A stretch of 38,286 bases of DNA from CAZWEZ01 sp964632795 (GTDB lineage Bacteria > Pseudomonadota > Alphaproteobacteria > Rhodospirillales > 2-02-FULL-58-16): positions 1 to 38,286 of the forward strand of contig CAZWEZ010000027.1 of assembly GCA_964632795.1 (NCBI GenBank), read 5' to 3'. A program made the translations under genes and the position numbers. Below the pieces are notes generated by a model. It made no database searches and was not told the DNA's origin. It worked only from the letters and a program-made list of their open reading frames with translations. Of the stretch, positions 1 to 8,176 are shown piece after piece (the stretch's first letter is position 1; each line of letters starts with the position of its first letter).

Positions 1-54
1 CGAAAGCCTTGGAAAGCCGTCTCTATGGGTCATTATCAGTGCCCCTTGGTATTA
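1..54. repeat. Right arm of a dispersed inverted-repeat (MITE-like) element
   Basis: This stretch matches, with about one difference, the right arm of the complete 161-bp palindromic element at 10500-10660, ending in the same CCTTGGTAT terminus. The rest of this copy lies left of the window, so its loop and left arm cannot be seen. It ends about 46 bp beyond the stop codon of the minus-strand lipoprotein gene, so like the hisA copy it lies next to a gene 3' end. That it is mobile is inferred from the copy number in this window and the inverted-repeat structure. Confidence 0.8.
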
Positions 55-99
55 GCCTCTGACCCTCAACCTCGGCTTGGCGGGGCTTTCGCCGGCCGC

Positions 100-1578
100 T
101 CAGTGGGTCGGCGGGGCGAAGGCCTCCGGGGGGGGGCCGACCACCTTGGCCCCGCGCTCCAGCACCTGGAGCACCGCCAGGCCGCGCTCGACGATGCCTT
201 CGGGGAGGAACCGGAAGATGCCGTCGCGGCCGTAGAAGCCGCTCGGCGCGGTCAGCGCCCGGGAGCTGAAATCGGCGCCGCCCTCGGCCTGGGACAGCAC
301 CGCGGCGAGGGCCGCGGCGTCGTAGGCCAGGGTCGCCAGGCGCGGCGGCCGGCGGCCGTAGACCTGCTCGTACTGGAGTTCGAAATCGGCCCGCGCGGCG
401 GGCGGCGGGGCGGCGAACCAGCCCCCGACCAGGGCCGGTTCGGCGCCGATCCCCGGTTCGTCCCAGCGCCCGGTGCCGAGCATCCGGATCTTGGCCGGAT
501 CGACGTCGTAGAACGGCAGGTGGGCGGCGATCGCCTGCAGTCGCTTGTCGCCATCGGCCACCAACAGGGCGTCGAACGGCAGCTTGCCGACGGTCTGCAG
601 TTTCGCCAGCCGGACCAGGGCGCGCCGCGCCACCTCGTCGTCGCGCGACCGCAACTCCTTGCGCTGGCTCAACAGGGCTTGGCGGCGGGCGTCGTAGTTG
701 GCCAACCGGCGGACGACGCTCGAGAAATCGCCGGTCCCGGGGTCGTAGAACTGGACCCGGGTGACATTGGCCCCGCTCATCGCGGCGGCCCGGCGCAGGG
801 CCTCGACGACGGTCTGCCCGTAGACGTCGTCCGGGGCCAGCGCCGCGAACCGGGAAATCCCCTGCGAGCGGGCGTAGGCCACCACCCGTTCGACTTCGGC
901 GCTGGGCAGGAAGCCCATGGTGAAGATGCCGTCGCCGGACACCGTGCGGTCGCTGGAGAAGGCGACCACGGTGACGTTGGCGGCCCGCGCCGCCGGTGCC
1001 ACCGCGTTGACCGAGGACGACAGCAGCGGTCCCAGGATCAGCGAGGAGCCGTCGCCGATGGCCAGCGAGGCGGCGTCGGCGGCCCCGTCCGGGGTTCCCC
1101 CGGTGTCGTGGATCAGAAGCTCGAAGCGGTCGTCGGCGAAGGCGAACACGGCCAACTGGGCGGCGTTCAGCATCGCCTTGCCGAGCCCGGCGTTGGTCCC
1201 GGTCAGCGGCAACAGCAGCGCGACGCGGACCGACGAGGACCACGACAACACCGGCGGCGGCCCCGGCGCGGGGTCGGCCAGCGGCGTTTTGGAGGGGCGT
1301 CCGGTGAGAAAGGGGGTCAGCGACGGTGCCCCTTGCGGGGTCGTCACGGGGCCTGGAATGATAGGCTCTATCGCCGGCGCCGGCGCCCCAACGGCGGCCG
1401 GCGGTGTCGGAAAAAGCGGCGTGGCGGCCGGTTCCGGGGCGGCGGCGGCCGGCGGCGAGGCCGACTTGGTGTCTTGCATGCGCGCGCGATGTCGTGGAGA
1501 CTCGCACGCCGCGAGCATCATCCCCACGGCGGCCAGCAATGAAACGGCGAGCAATCGGGAAATCGAAGGCGATGTCAT
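100..1578 (-). CDS. Penicillin-binding protein activator, LpoA-like lipoprotein
   Basis: This is a predicted outer-membrane lipoprotein of 492 residues. The N-terminus has a basic/hydrophobic signal peptide ending in the lipobox LAAC (lipidated Cys25), followed by a Pro/Ala-rich linker (about 35-110) typical of proteins that reach across the periplasm. From about residue 118 (RVALLLPLTG) it is a type I periplasmic-binding fold (Peripla_BP_6/LpoA C-terminal family). Members of this family next to rsmI are annotated as activators of peptidoglycan synthases; that role is taken from the family and not shown here. It is divergent from rsmI-yraN, an arrangement conserved in alpha- and gammaproteobacteria. 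The start chosen is the only one that keeps the whole signal peptide. It has no clear Shine-Dalgarno and overlaps the first possible ATG of rsmI on the other strand. Confidence 0.85.
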   Translation of the reverse strand: MTSPSISRLLAVSLLAAVGMMLAACESPRHRARMQDTKSASPPAAAAPEPAATPLFPTPPAAVGAPAPAIEPIIPGPVTTPQGAPSLTPFLTGRPSKTPLADPAPGPPPVLSWSSSVRVALLLPLTGTNAGLGKAMLNAAQLAVFAFADDRFELLIHDTGGTPDGAADAASLAIGDGSSLILGPLLSSSVNAVAPAARAANVTVVAFSSDRTVSGDGIFTMGFLPSAEVERVVAYARSQGISRFAALAPDDVYGQTVVEALRRAAAMSGANVTRVQFYDPGTGDFSSVVRRLANYDARRQALLSQRKELRSRDDEVARRALVRLAKLQTVGKLPFDALLVADGDKRLQAIAAHLPFYDVDPAKIRMLGTGRWDEPGIGAEPALVGGWFAAPPPAARADFELQYEQVYGRRPPRLATLAYDAAALAAVLSQAEGGADFSSRALTAPSGFYGRDGIFRFLPEGIVERGLAVLQVLERGAKVVGPPPEAFAPPTH

Positions 1579-2507
1579 CGGTCGGTGCGAAGCCTCCCCG
1601 CGGGCCGGGAACCCCGGCCGGATCAGAGCCTAACCGCGGCGGCGGTCCGAGTAAACCGCCCGCCGGCGCGTTGGCGCCGGGCCTTTACGTGGTCGCCACC
1701 CCCATCGGCAACGCCCGCGACATCACGCTCAGGGCGCTCGGCGTTCTCGCAGACGCCGACGTCATCGCCTGCGAGGACACCCGGGTGACCCGCAAGCTGC
1801 TGGCCATCCACGGCATTTCCACGCCCCTGACGCCCTATCACGAACACAACGCCGAAAAAGCGCGCCCGGGGCTGATCAAACGACTCAAAAAAGGCCAAAA
1901 AGTGGCGTTGGTCTCGGACGCCGGGACGCCGCTGGTTTCCGACCCCGGCTACCGGCTGCTCGGCGCGGCCATCGCCGAGGGCCTGGCGGTCACCGCCCTG
2001 CCCGGTCCGTCGGCGGCGCTGGGCGCGCTGGTCCTCTCCGGGCTGCCCACCGACCGCTTCCTGTTCGCCGGCTTCCTGGCCCCCCGTTCCGCCGCCCGGC
2101 GGCGGACCCTGGGCGAGTTGGCCGCGGTCCCGGCCAGCCTGGTGTTGATGGAATCGCCGCGCCGCTTGGCGGCGGCCCTGGAGGACATGGCCGAGATTCT
2201 GGGCCAACGGCGCGCCGCGGTGGCCCGCGAGCTGACCAAGATCTTCGAGGAGGTCCGTCGCGGCACGCTGGGCGAACTCGCCGCCCACTACCGTGAGGCC
2301 GGCCCCCCCAAGGGCGAGGTGACGGTGGTGGTGGCGCCCCCGGGGCCCGAGCCCGAACCCGATGCCGGCGAGGTCGAGCGCCGGCTCCGCGAGGCCCTGG
2401 AGGGGGCCTCGGTGCGCGACGCGGTGGCCCGGGTGGCCGCCGACACCGGCCTGCCCCGGCGCCAAGTCTACGCCCGCGCCCTGGCCTTGGAGCGGGGAGA
2501 AGAATGA
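1572..2507 (+). CDS. rsmI: 16S rRNA 2'-O-ribose C1402 methyltransferase RsmI
   Basis: This is a SAM-dependent methyltransferase of the tetrapyrrole-methylase fold that modifies the ribose of C1402 in 16S rRNA at the ribosomal decoding site. Family hallmarks are present: VATPIGNARDITLRAL near the N-terminus, EDTR, SDAGTPLVSDPGYRL and the glycine-rich GPSA segment, with a C-terminal helical domain. From ATG 1572 the protein is 311 aa, but the first 35 or so residues are low-complexity Pro/Gly and not part of the conserved fold. A TTG at 1671 (MAPGLYVV) would give a conventional N-terminus, so the start is uncertain. Its stop overlaps the yraN start by 4 nt (ATGA), indicating translational coupling. 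Confidence 0.93.
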   Translation: MSSVGAKPPRGPGTPAGSEPNRGGGPSKPPAGALAPGLYVVATPIGNARDITLRALGVLADADVIACEDTRVTRKLLAIHGISTPLTPYHEHNAEKARPGLIKRLKKGQKVALVSDAGTPLVSDPGYRLLGAAIAEGLAVTALPGPSAALGALVLSGLPTDRFLFAGFLAPRSAARRRTLGELAAVPASLVLMESPRRLAAALEDMAEILGQRRAAVARELTKIFEEVRRGTLGELAAHYREAGPPKGEVTVVVAPPGPEPEPDAGEVERRLREALEGASVRDAVARVAADTGLPRRQVYARALALERGEE

Positions 2508-2875
2508 ACCGGGCCCTCGAGCGCCGGCGCCGGGCGCGGCGGTTCGGGCGCCTGGCCGAGGCCCTGTGCGCCTGGCACCTGAGGTTGCGCGGCTACCGCA
2601 TCCTGGCCCGGGGGTTCCGGGTCCCGGTCGGCGAGATCGACATCGTCGCCCGGCGCGGCCGCATCCTGGCCATGGTCGAGGTCAAGGCCCGCGACGACCT
2701 GGGGGCGGCGACCGAGGCCGTCGACCGGCGCCAGCGCCGCCGCGTCCTGCGCGCCGCCGGGGCGTTCCTGGCGGCGCGTCCGGCGTGCGCCGGATTGTAT
2801 GTGCGCTTCGACGTCATGGCGGTACGCCCCTGGAGGCTGCCGCTGCACCTGAGGGACGCCTGGCGGGAGGAATAA
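2504..2875 (+). CDS. yraN: YraN family (UPF0102) endonuclease-like protein
   Basis: A 123-aa protein of the UPF0102 family, which has a PD-(D/E)XK (restriction-endonuclease-like) fold. The core motif is visible as GEIDIVARR followed by VEVKAR, giving the D-(x)n-E-x-K metal-binding arrangement. The substrate is not established for the family; the usual suggestion is a Holliday-junction-resolvase-like nuclease. It starts by an ATGA overlap with rsmI, the standard alphaproteobacterial order. The next gene starts 92 bp downstream. Length is normal for the family. Confidence 0.88.
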   Translation: MNRALERRRRARRFGRLAEALCAWHLRLRGYRILARGFRVPVGEIDIVARRGRILAMVEVKARDDLGAATEAVDRRQRRRVLRAAGAFLAARPACAGLYVRFDVMAVRPWRLPLHLRDAWREE

Positions 2876-2967
2876 TACCAGCGATCCTCGACAACAAGTC
2901 CTTTCGGCATCGCCGCGGGAAAACTAGAATGGCGATTCACGGCCAACCGATGGGGAGGCGAACCGCC

Positions 2968-3570
2968 ATGTCGAAACCAAGAGGATTCTTCGCGACCCTG
3001 CGATCGCTCGCCGTGCTGGTCGTGCTGGCGGTGTGGCTCGGCGGCTGCGCCGGGGCGGTGGTCGGCGCCGGGGCCACCGTCGGTGTCGCCGCCTACCAGG
3101 AACGGGGCATCGCCGGCGCCGCCAAGGACCAGAAGGTGGCGCTCAGGATCCGCGAGCTGTGGTTCAACTTCGATCACGTGTTGCTGGCCAAGCTCGGCGT
3201 CGAGGTCTACGAGGGCCGGGCCCTGCTGACCGGGATGGTGGATGCCCCCGAAATGCGGGCCGACGCCGTGCGCCTGGCCTGGAAGGCCGAAGGGGTGGTC
3301 GACGTCCTCAACGAGATCCAGGTCTCCGGCCAAGGCGGCTTGGTCAATCTGGCCAAGGATTCCTGGATTACCGCCCAGATGGAATACAAGTTGACCCTGG
3401 ATGAGGAGATCATGGCGATCAATTACGTCATCGAAACGGTCAACGGGACGGTCTATCTGATCGGCATCGGCCAGAACCGCGCGGAGGTGGACCGGGTGAT
3501 CGACCACGCCCGCAACATCGAGAACGTCCGCAACATCGTCGACCACGTCCGAATCAAGGAAACGCCGTGA
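2968..3570 (+). CDS. BON-domain lipoprotein
   Basis: A 200-aa predicted lipoprotein with a short basic N-terminus, a hydrophobic stretch and the lipobox LGGC, followed by two BON domains (roughly 55-120 and 130-195). BON domains bind phospholipid and typically occur in periplasmic or outer-membrane proteins of the OsmY/DolP type that protect envelope integrity. The ATG at 2968 is preceded by GGAGG with 9-nt spacing; an in-frame ATG at 2950 lacks one, so 2968 is preferred. The stop overlaps the GTG start of the next gene (GTGA), so the two are likely translated together. A role in envelope maintenance is inferred from the family. Confidence 0.85.
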   Translation: MSKPRGFFATLRSLAVLVVLAVWLGGCAGAVVGAGATVGVAAYQERGIAGAAKDQKVALRIRELWFNFDHVLLAKLGVEVYEGRALLTGMVDAPEMRADAVRLAWKAEGVVDVLNEIQVSGQGGLVNLAKDSWITAQMEYKLTLDEEIMAINYVIETVNGTVYLIGIGQNRAEVDRVIDHARNIENVRNIVDHVRIKETP

Positions 3571-4409
3571 AGCCGTCGCCCAACGTCTGCGCCCGGCTGA
3601 CCCGCATCGGCGCCCTTGCCGATGACCAGGTGAAGCTGGGCGAAACGGCGATCCTGCTGGCCTCGATCGAACGTCCCGGAGTCGCCGTCGCGCCCTACCT
3701 GCGCCACCTGGAGCGGCTGGGCGGCGAAGTCGCGGCCTACGCCGGGGCGGGGGACGGCGGCGAGGTCTGTCTCGAGCTGCGCCTCGAGGCGATCCGCCAG
3801 GTGATCGTACGGCGTTACGGTTACGCGGTGGCCGGGGACGCCTACGAGAACCCCGATGCCGGCAACCTGATGCGGGTGATCGACAGCCGCCGCGGGCTGC
3901 CGGTGGCGCTCGGCATTCTCTACCTCCACGTCGTCCGGGGGCTCGGCTGGACGGCGGACGGTCTCGCCTTCCCGCCCCGGTTCCTGGTCCGCTTGGAGAA
4001 GGACCAGCGGCGGATCATCCTCGACCCCCATGACGGCGCCCGGGAGCTGAGCGTCCGGGACCTGCGCGAGATGTTCAAGGCCACCGTCGGCAACCACGCC
4101 GAACTGACCCCGGACCACTACCGGGCGATGACCAACCGCGAGATCCTGATCCGGCTCGCCAACCACGCCAAGGCGCGCCTGCACCGCGCCGAGCGCCTGG
4201 AGGAGGCGGTGGACGCGCTCGAGACGACGCTGCTGTTCGCCCCCCGGGCGGCCCGGCTGTGGCGTGAACTGGGGCTCCTCAACGCCCGCCTCGACAACCT
4301 CCAGGGGGCGGTGGCGGCGCTCGAGCAGTATTTGCGCCTCAACCCCGGCGTCGGCGCCCGCTACCGGACCTCGGTGCTGCTCCAGGAACTGCGCGGGCGG
4401 CTCGGCTAG
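3567..4409 (+). CDS. SirB1 family protein (transglutaminase-like domain plus TPR)
   Basis: A 280-aa cytosolic protein. The N-terminal two thirds is the SirB1/UPF0162 transglutaminase-like domain, recognisable from the segment with NPDAGNLMRVIDSRRGLPVALGILY and the following GLGWTADGLAFPPRFLVRLE region (short extracts of a long conserved block). The C-terminal 90 residues form tetratricopeptide-like helices (ERLEEAVDALE, then LDNLQGAVAALEQYLRLNPG). The biochemical activity of the family is not established. It begins with GTG overlapping the BON gene stop (GTGA) and is followed by gshB after 39 bp, so it probably belongs to the rsmI-gshB transcription unit. Confidence 0.85.
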   Translation: MKPSPNVCARLTRIGALADDQVKLGETAILLASIERPGVAVAPYLRHLERLGGEVAAYAGAGDGGEVCLELRLEAIRQVIVRRYGYAVAGDAYENPDAGNLMRVIDSRRGLPVALGILYLHVVRGLGWTADGLAFPPRFLVRLEKDQRRIILDPHDGARELSVRDLREMFKATVGNHAELTPDHYRAMTNREILIRLANHAKARLHRAERLEEAVDALETTLLFAPRAARLWRELGLLNARLDNLQGAVAALEQYLRLNPGVGARYRTSVLLQELRGRLG

Positions 4410-4448
4410 TCGAGGCAAGGCAAGGCTAGGCAAGGGAATCGAAACGCC

Positions 4449-5402
4449 ATGGGTCTTGTGGTGGCCATCCAGATGGACCCCATCGCCGGCATCGACATCG
4501 ATGCCGACAGCACCTTCGTGCTGGCCCTGGAGGCCCAGCGGCGCGGACACGTGCTGTATCATTACCTGCCCGACGACCTGGCCTTCGACCGCGGCCGCCT
4601 GCTGGCCCGGGCCCGGCCGTTGGAGGTCCGGCGCCGGCACGGCGACCACTTCACGCTCGGCGATCCCGAGGAGATCGACCTGGCCGGACTCGACGTGGTG
4701 CTGATGCGCCAGGACCCGCCGTTCGACATGGCCTACGTCACCGTCACCCATCTGCTGGATTCGATCCACCCCTCGACCCTGGTGGTCAACGACCCGACCG
4801 GGGTCCGCAACGCGCCCGAGAAGCTGTTCGCCACCCGCTTCGCCGACCTCATCGCGCCGACCCTGATCACCCGGGATAGGGCGCGGATCGAAGCCTTCCG
4901 GGGCGAACACGGGGACATCGTCGTCAAGCCCCTGCACGGCAACGGCGGCTTCGGGGTGTTCCACATCGCCCCTGGCGACGAGAACCTGAACGCGCTTATC
5001 GAGGTGTTCGCCGACATCAACCGCGAGCCGTTGATGGTCCAGGCCTACCTGCCGGCGGTCCGCGAAGGCGACAAGCGGGTGATCCTGATCGAGGGCGAGG
5101 CGGTCGGCGCCATCAACCGCATTCCGGCGGCGGGCGAGGCGCGGGCCAACATGCACGTCGGGGCGACGCCGACCCGAACCACGCTCGATGCGCGCGAACG
5201 CGAGATCTGCGCGGCGATCGGCCCGGCGCTGCGCGAGCACGGCCTGACCTTCGCCGGCATCGACGTCATCGGCGGCTACCTGACCGAGATCAACGTCACC
5301 TCGCCGACCGGCCTCCAGGAGGTCAACCGCTTCGACGGCGTGTGCCTGGAATCCGACCTCTGGGACGCCATCGAGAGCCGCTTCGCGGCCACCCGGGAGT
5401 GA
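4449..5402 (+). CDS. gshB: Glutathione synthetase
   Basis: Catalyses ATP-dependent ligation of gamma-glutamylcysteine to glycine, the second step of glutathione synthesis. The 317-aa length and sequence are typical: an N-terminal pre-ATP-grasp domain (MGLVVAIQMDPIAGI), the ATP-grasp segment VVKPLHGNGGFGVF, and the C-terminal metal/substrate loop INVTSPTGLQEVNRFDG. It is the last gene before the cold-shock gene. The 39-bp upstream gap contains a tandem AGGCA pentamer (4413-4432; four units, one variant) overlapping the purine-rich ribosome-binding area; changes in unit number could alter translation, but this is speculative. Confidence 0.97.
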   Translation: MGLVVAIQMDPIAGIDIDADSTFVLALEAQRRGHVLYHYLPDDLAFDRGRLLARARPLEVRRRHGDHFTLGDPEEIDLAGLDVVLMRQDPPFDMAYVTVTHLLDSIHPSTLVVNDPTGVRNAPEKLFATRFADLIAPTLITRDRARIEAFRGEHGDIVVKPLHGNGGFGVFHIAPGDENLNALIEVFADINREPLMVQAYLPAVREGDKRVILIEGEAVGAINRIPAAGEARANMHVGATPTRTTLDAREREICAAIGPALREHGLTFAGIDVIGGYLTEINVTSPTGLQEVNRFDGVCLESDLWDAIESRFAATRE

Positions 5403-5463
5403 AAGCCGGAGCGGATTTCCGTGGTATATCACCGCTTGGAAAGCGTCGGCCTGATGATTCCGC

Positions 5464-5512
5464 TTGCACTTTGGCTCCGGATAAGCCAATTGGGAGGGGA
5501 CGGTTGCACTTT
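5464..5512 (+). promoter_or_regulatory. Candidate csp promoter region with duplicated TTGCACTTT
   Basis: Two identical TTGCACTTT blocks (5464-5472 and 5504-5512) lie 40 bp apart upstream of the cold-shock gene. Each begins with TTGCAC, an acceptable -35 hexamer, but neither has a convincing -10 at 16-18 bp. They may be two promoters or a repeated factor site. This is a sequence observation only. Confidence 0.3.
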
Positions 5513-5585
5513 ACCTTGGCGTATCCTCCTTGAGTCTTCGGCGCAGAGCCGGGTTACCCCTGAGAAATTGTGACACGTTAAACAC

Positions 5586-5611
5586 TGTGGTGTCGTTCGC
5601 AACGACCCACA
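5586..5611 (+). promoter_or_regulatory. Hairpin in the cold-shock gene 5' leader
   Basis: TGTGG-T-GTCGTT, loop CGC, AACGAC-CCACA forms an 11-bp stem with one bulged T. It ends 16 nt before the AAAGGA ribosome-binding site (5628-5633), which has 6-nt spacing to the ATG. Long structured leaders that change with temperature are a known mode of control for cspA-type genes; here the function is inferred from position. Confidence 0.5.
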
Positions 5612-5639
5612 CCGACTTGATAAATCGAAAGGACCAGAT

Positions 5640-5849
5640 ATGCCTTCCGGAACTGTAAAGTGGTTCAATCCGACCAAGGGCTACGGCTTCATCGAGCCGT
5701 CAGATGGCGGAAAGGACGCCTTCGTCCACATCTCCGCCGTCGAGCGTGCGGGCCTGCCGACCCTTCGCGAGGGGCAGAAAGTCGAATACGAACTCGTGCC
5801 CGGTCAAAACGGCAAGTCCTCCGCGGAAAACCTGGTCGCCTTGGACTAA
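5640..5849 (+). CDS. Cold-shock protein, CspA family
   Basis: A 69-aa single cold-shock domain that binds single-stranded RNA/DNA and acts as an RNA chaperone. RNP1 is visible as KGYGFIEP and RNP2 as DAFVHISAVE, with the usual N-terminal GTVKWFNPTKG. It stands alone as a single gene, with a leader of about 230 nt after gshB and a good AAAGGA site 6 nt before the ATG. Downstream (5874-5900) a C-run/G-run segment could fold as a weak terminator, but it lacks a T-tract. Confidence 0.97.
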   Translation: MPSGTVKWFNPTKGYGFIEPSDGGKDAFVHISAVERAGLPTLREGQKVEYELVPGQNGKSSAENLVALD

Positions 5850-6078
5850 GTCCGACAGTTTCAGCGAAGGCCGTCCCCTCCGGGGGGGCTCCGTTCGCCG
5901 GGTGAGGCGCCGCCCGCGACCTGAGTCGCCTTCGCCCTCTGCGTTATCCGCCTTTCGTCCATCGCCGGTGTCCTCTTTCCGACTCCCTCGCGCCCCGGGC
6001 GGTTACGACATGCCGGTGGCATTCGCGCCCCGCGCCCCCTAATATCCGGCGACATTGCCGATAGCGGAGGCGCATCCC

Positions 6079-7620
6079 TTGGTATCGCGGGTCAACACGG
6101 TGACGTTCCTCGGTTGCGAGGTGCTCGAGGTCGACGTCCAGGTTCAGATGTCAGCCGGGCTGCCCGCCTTCTCCATTGTCGGTCTGCCCGACAAGGCGGT
6201 CGTCGAGAGCCGCGAGCGGGTCCGCGCCGCGCTCAGCTCGATGGGTCTGGCGCTGCCCCCCAAGCGAATCACCGTCAACCTGTCGCCGGCCGACGTGCTC
6301 AAGGAGGGCAGCCACTTCGACCTCCCCATCGCGCTCGGCCTGCTGTCCGACATGGGGGTCCTGCCCGGCGACGAACTCGCCGGCTACGTGGCGCTCGGCG
6401 AGTTGGCGCTCGACGGCGTCGTCAGCCGGGTGGCCGGGGTGCTGCCGGCGGCGATCCACGCCAACGGCCGCGAGTTGGGCCTGATCTGTCCGGCCGAACA
6501 GGGCGGCGAGGCGGCCTGGGCCGGCGACATCGCGATCCTGTCGACGCCCAGCCTGCTCGGCCTGATCAACCACTTCAAGGGCACCCAGGTCCTGAGCCCG
6601 CCGACCGCCCGGCTGACCGGGGACGGCCCCCCCTATCCCGACATGGTCGACATCAAGGGCCAGGAGAGCGCCAAGCGGGCGCTCGAGATCGCCGCCGCCG
6701 GCGGCCACAACCTGCTGATGGTGGGGCCGCCCGGGGCCGGCAAGTCGATGCTGGCGGCCCGCCTGCCGGGGCTGCTGCCGCCGTTGGACGCCGCCGAGGC
6801 GCTGGAGGTCAGCATGATCCACAGCCTGGCCGGCGTGCTAACGGAGGGCGGCCTGTCCCGGCGCCGGCCGTTCCGCGACCCCCACCATTCGGCCTCGATC
6901 CCGGCCCTGGTCGGCGGCGGCCAGAAGGCGCGGCCCGGCGAGGTGTCGCTGGCCCACCTGGGGGTGCTGTTCCTGGACGAGTTGCCCGAGTTCCAGCGCG
7001 GCGCCCTGGAGGCCCTGCGCCAGCCGCTGGAGGCCGGGCGGACGACCGTGGCGCGGGCCAATTTCCACGTCACCTACCCGGCCCGCATCCAACTGGTCGG
7101 GGCCATGAACCCGTGCCGCTGCGGGTTTCTGGACGACCCGGTCCAGGCCTGCAACCGGGTGCCCCGGTGCGCCGTCGAGTACCAGTCCAAGATCTCCGGC
7201 CCCCTGTTCGACCGCATCGATTTGCATGTCGAAGTGCCCGCCGTCCAGGCCGGCGACCTGTCGCTGCCGCCGCCGGCCGAGACCTCGGCCGACATCGCGG
7301 CCCGCATCGCCGCCGCCCGCGCCGTCCAGAAGGAGCGCTACGCCCTGCGCGCCCCCGAGCCCCCGGTGCGCACCAACGCCGAGGCCGACGGCGCCCTGCT
7401 GGATGAGGTGGCGACCCCGGACGCCGAGGGCAAACGGCTGCTGGTCGAGGCCACCGAACGCATGCACCTCACCGCGCGCGGCTACCACCGGGTGCTCAAG
7501 GTGGCCCGCACCCTGGCCGACCTCGAGGGCGTCGACGGCGTCAAGCGCATCCACATCGCCGAGGCCCTCAGCTACCGCCGCATCGTGCCGGGCAGGAGCG
7601 CCGTGCTGATGGGGGGGTAG
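6079..7620 (+). CDS. comM: ComM/YifB family Mg-chelatase-like AAA+ ATPase
   Basis: This AAA+ protein has an N-terminal Lon-like S5 fold (ChlI domain), a central Mg-chelatase AAA+ module and a C-terminal helical domain. Walker A is GPPGAGKSMLA and Walker B is VLFLDELPEF. In naturally competent bacteria ComM is a hexameric helicase that promotes branch migration during transformation; in others the role is unclear. The start is TTG 6079, giving MVSRVNTVTFLG as in relatives and preceded by AGCGGAGG at 8-nt spacing; the upstream in-frame TTG at 6055 has no ribosome-binding site. The protein is 513 aa, the usual length. It is a single gene between the cold-shock gene and the repeat island. A Cys cluster (MNPCRCGF ... 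ACNRVPRC) is retained, as in the family. Confidence 0.95.
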   Translation: MVSRVNTVTFLGCEVLEVDVQVQMSAGLPAFSIVGLPDKAVVESRERVRAALSSMGLALPPKRITVNLSPADVLKEGSHFDLPIALGLLSDMGVLPGDELAGYVALGELALDGVVSRVAGVLPAAIHANGRELGLICPAEQGGEAAWAGDIAILSTPSLLGLINHFKGTQVLSPPTARLTGDGPPYPDMVDIKGQESAKRALEIAAAGGHNLLMVGPPGAGKSMLAARLPGLLPPLDAAEALEVSMIHSLAGVLTEGGLSRRRPFRDPHHSASIPALVGGGQKARPGEVSLAHLGVLFLDELPEFQRGALEALRQPLEAGRTTVARANFHVTYPARIQLVGAMNPCRCGFLDDPVQACNRVPRCAVEYQSKISGPLFDRIDLHVEVPAVQAGDLSLPPPAETSADIAARIAAARAVQKERYALRAPEPPVRTNAEADGALLDEVATPDAEGKRLLVEATERMHLTARGYHRVLKVARTLADLEGVDGVKRIHIAEALSYRRIVPGRSAVLMGG

Positions 7621-7660
7621 GTCACAGACTCATCAACTCCAAACAATCAACGGCCCGCCT

Positions 7661-7724
7661 GGCTTGCAACGGAGAATTGACCGCCGTGGACGCGGAGGTA
7701 CGCCAAGGTTCGCGGAGGAGAAAG
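7661..7724 (+). repeat. GxxExxY-cassette repeat, copy 1 (forward)
   Basis: It starts with GGCTTGCAACGGAGAATTG and continues into an ACCGCCG(T/A)GGACGCGGAGG block. A near-identical 24-bp start recurs at 8177, and the block's reverse complement recurs at 8118-8139 and 8343-8364. It immediately precedes the broken GxxExxY gene. Confidence 0.75.
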
Positions 7725-7733
7725 TTCGAGGAT

Positions 7734-8111
7734 ATGACGGAAAACGAGATCGGCGAGAGGGTTCTCGGGGCGGCGATGAAGGTTCACACGGCGCTTGGAC
7801 CTGGATTGCTCGAGAACGCCTACGAGGCATTTCTGGTTCACGAAATCGGCAAGCAGGGGATTGAAGTCCGGCGGCAATTCCCTTTGCCGGTGGAATACGA
7901 CGGTCAGCGAATGGATATCGGATACCGCCTGGATATTCTCGCCGCCGACAAGGTCGTCGTCTAGGTCAAGGCCGTCGAACGGATCATGCCTCTCCACACC
8001 GCGCAAATCCTGAGTTATCTGAAATTGGGCGGATTCAAACTCGGCTATCTTCTCAATTTCAACGTCGCTCACATGCGCGACGGCATCAAGAGAGTGGTCA
8101 ATGAACTTTAG
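7734..8111 (+). pseudogene. GxxExxY protein gene interrupted by an in-frame TAG
   Basis: The reading frame gives a complete GxxExxY-family protein of about 125 residues, named for GLLENAY here, if the TAG at 7962-7964 is ignored. Upstream of the stop it reads to LDILAADKVVV; downstream it continues in the same frame with VKAVERIMPLHTAQILSYLK and LLNFN ... GIKRVVNEL. In the PD-(D/E)XK-like core D-(x)n-E-x-K, the TAG occupies exactly the Glu position, one base from GAG. It is therefore either a recent nonsense mutation of the presumed active-site Glu or a sequencing error. A 76-residue fragment could still be made. The family's function is not known. It lies between inverted repeats, and its base composition is less GC-rich than its neighbours, which suggests an acquired cassette. 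Confidence 0.85.
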
Positions 8112-8117
8112 TATTCC

Positions 8118-8139
8118 CCGCGTCCTCGGCGGTGAATCT
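8118..8139 (-). repeat. GxxExxY-cassette repeat, reverse copy 1
   Basis: A 22-bp sequence identical to 8343-8364 and inverted relative to the blocks at 7680-7699. It begins 6 bp after the stop of the GxxExxY pseudogene, so copy 1 and this repeat bracket the gene. Confidence 0.75.
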
Positions 8140-8176
8140 GCCTTAAGTCCCGACGGGACATCGCTCGGCCGAATTT

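Noticed and set aside
4413..4432. AGGCA pentamer tract before gshB as a phase-variation tract
   Set aside because: Only four units, one of them variant; too short to claim slippage control.
6076..6084. CCCTTGGTAT at the comM start resembles the end of the palindromic element
   Set aside because: Only 9-10 bp match, there is no second arm nearby, and the sequence is part of conserved coding (LVSRVNTV); most likely chance.
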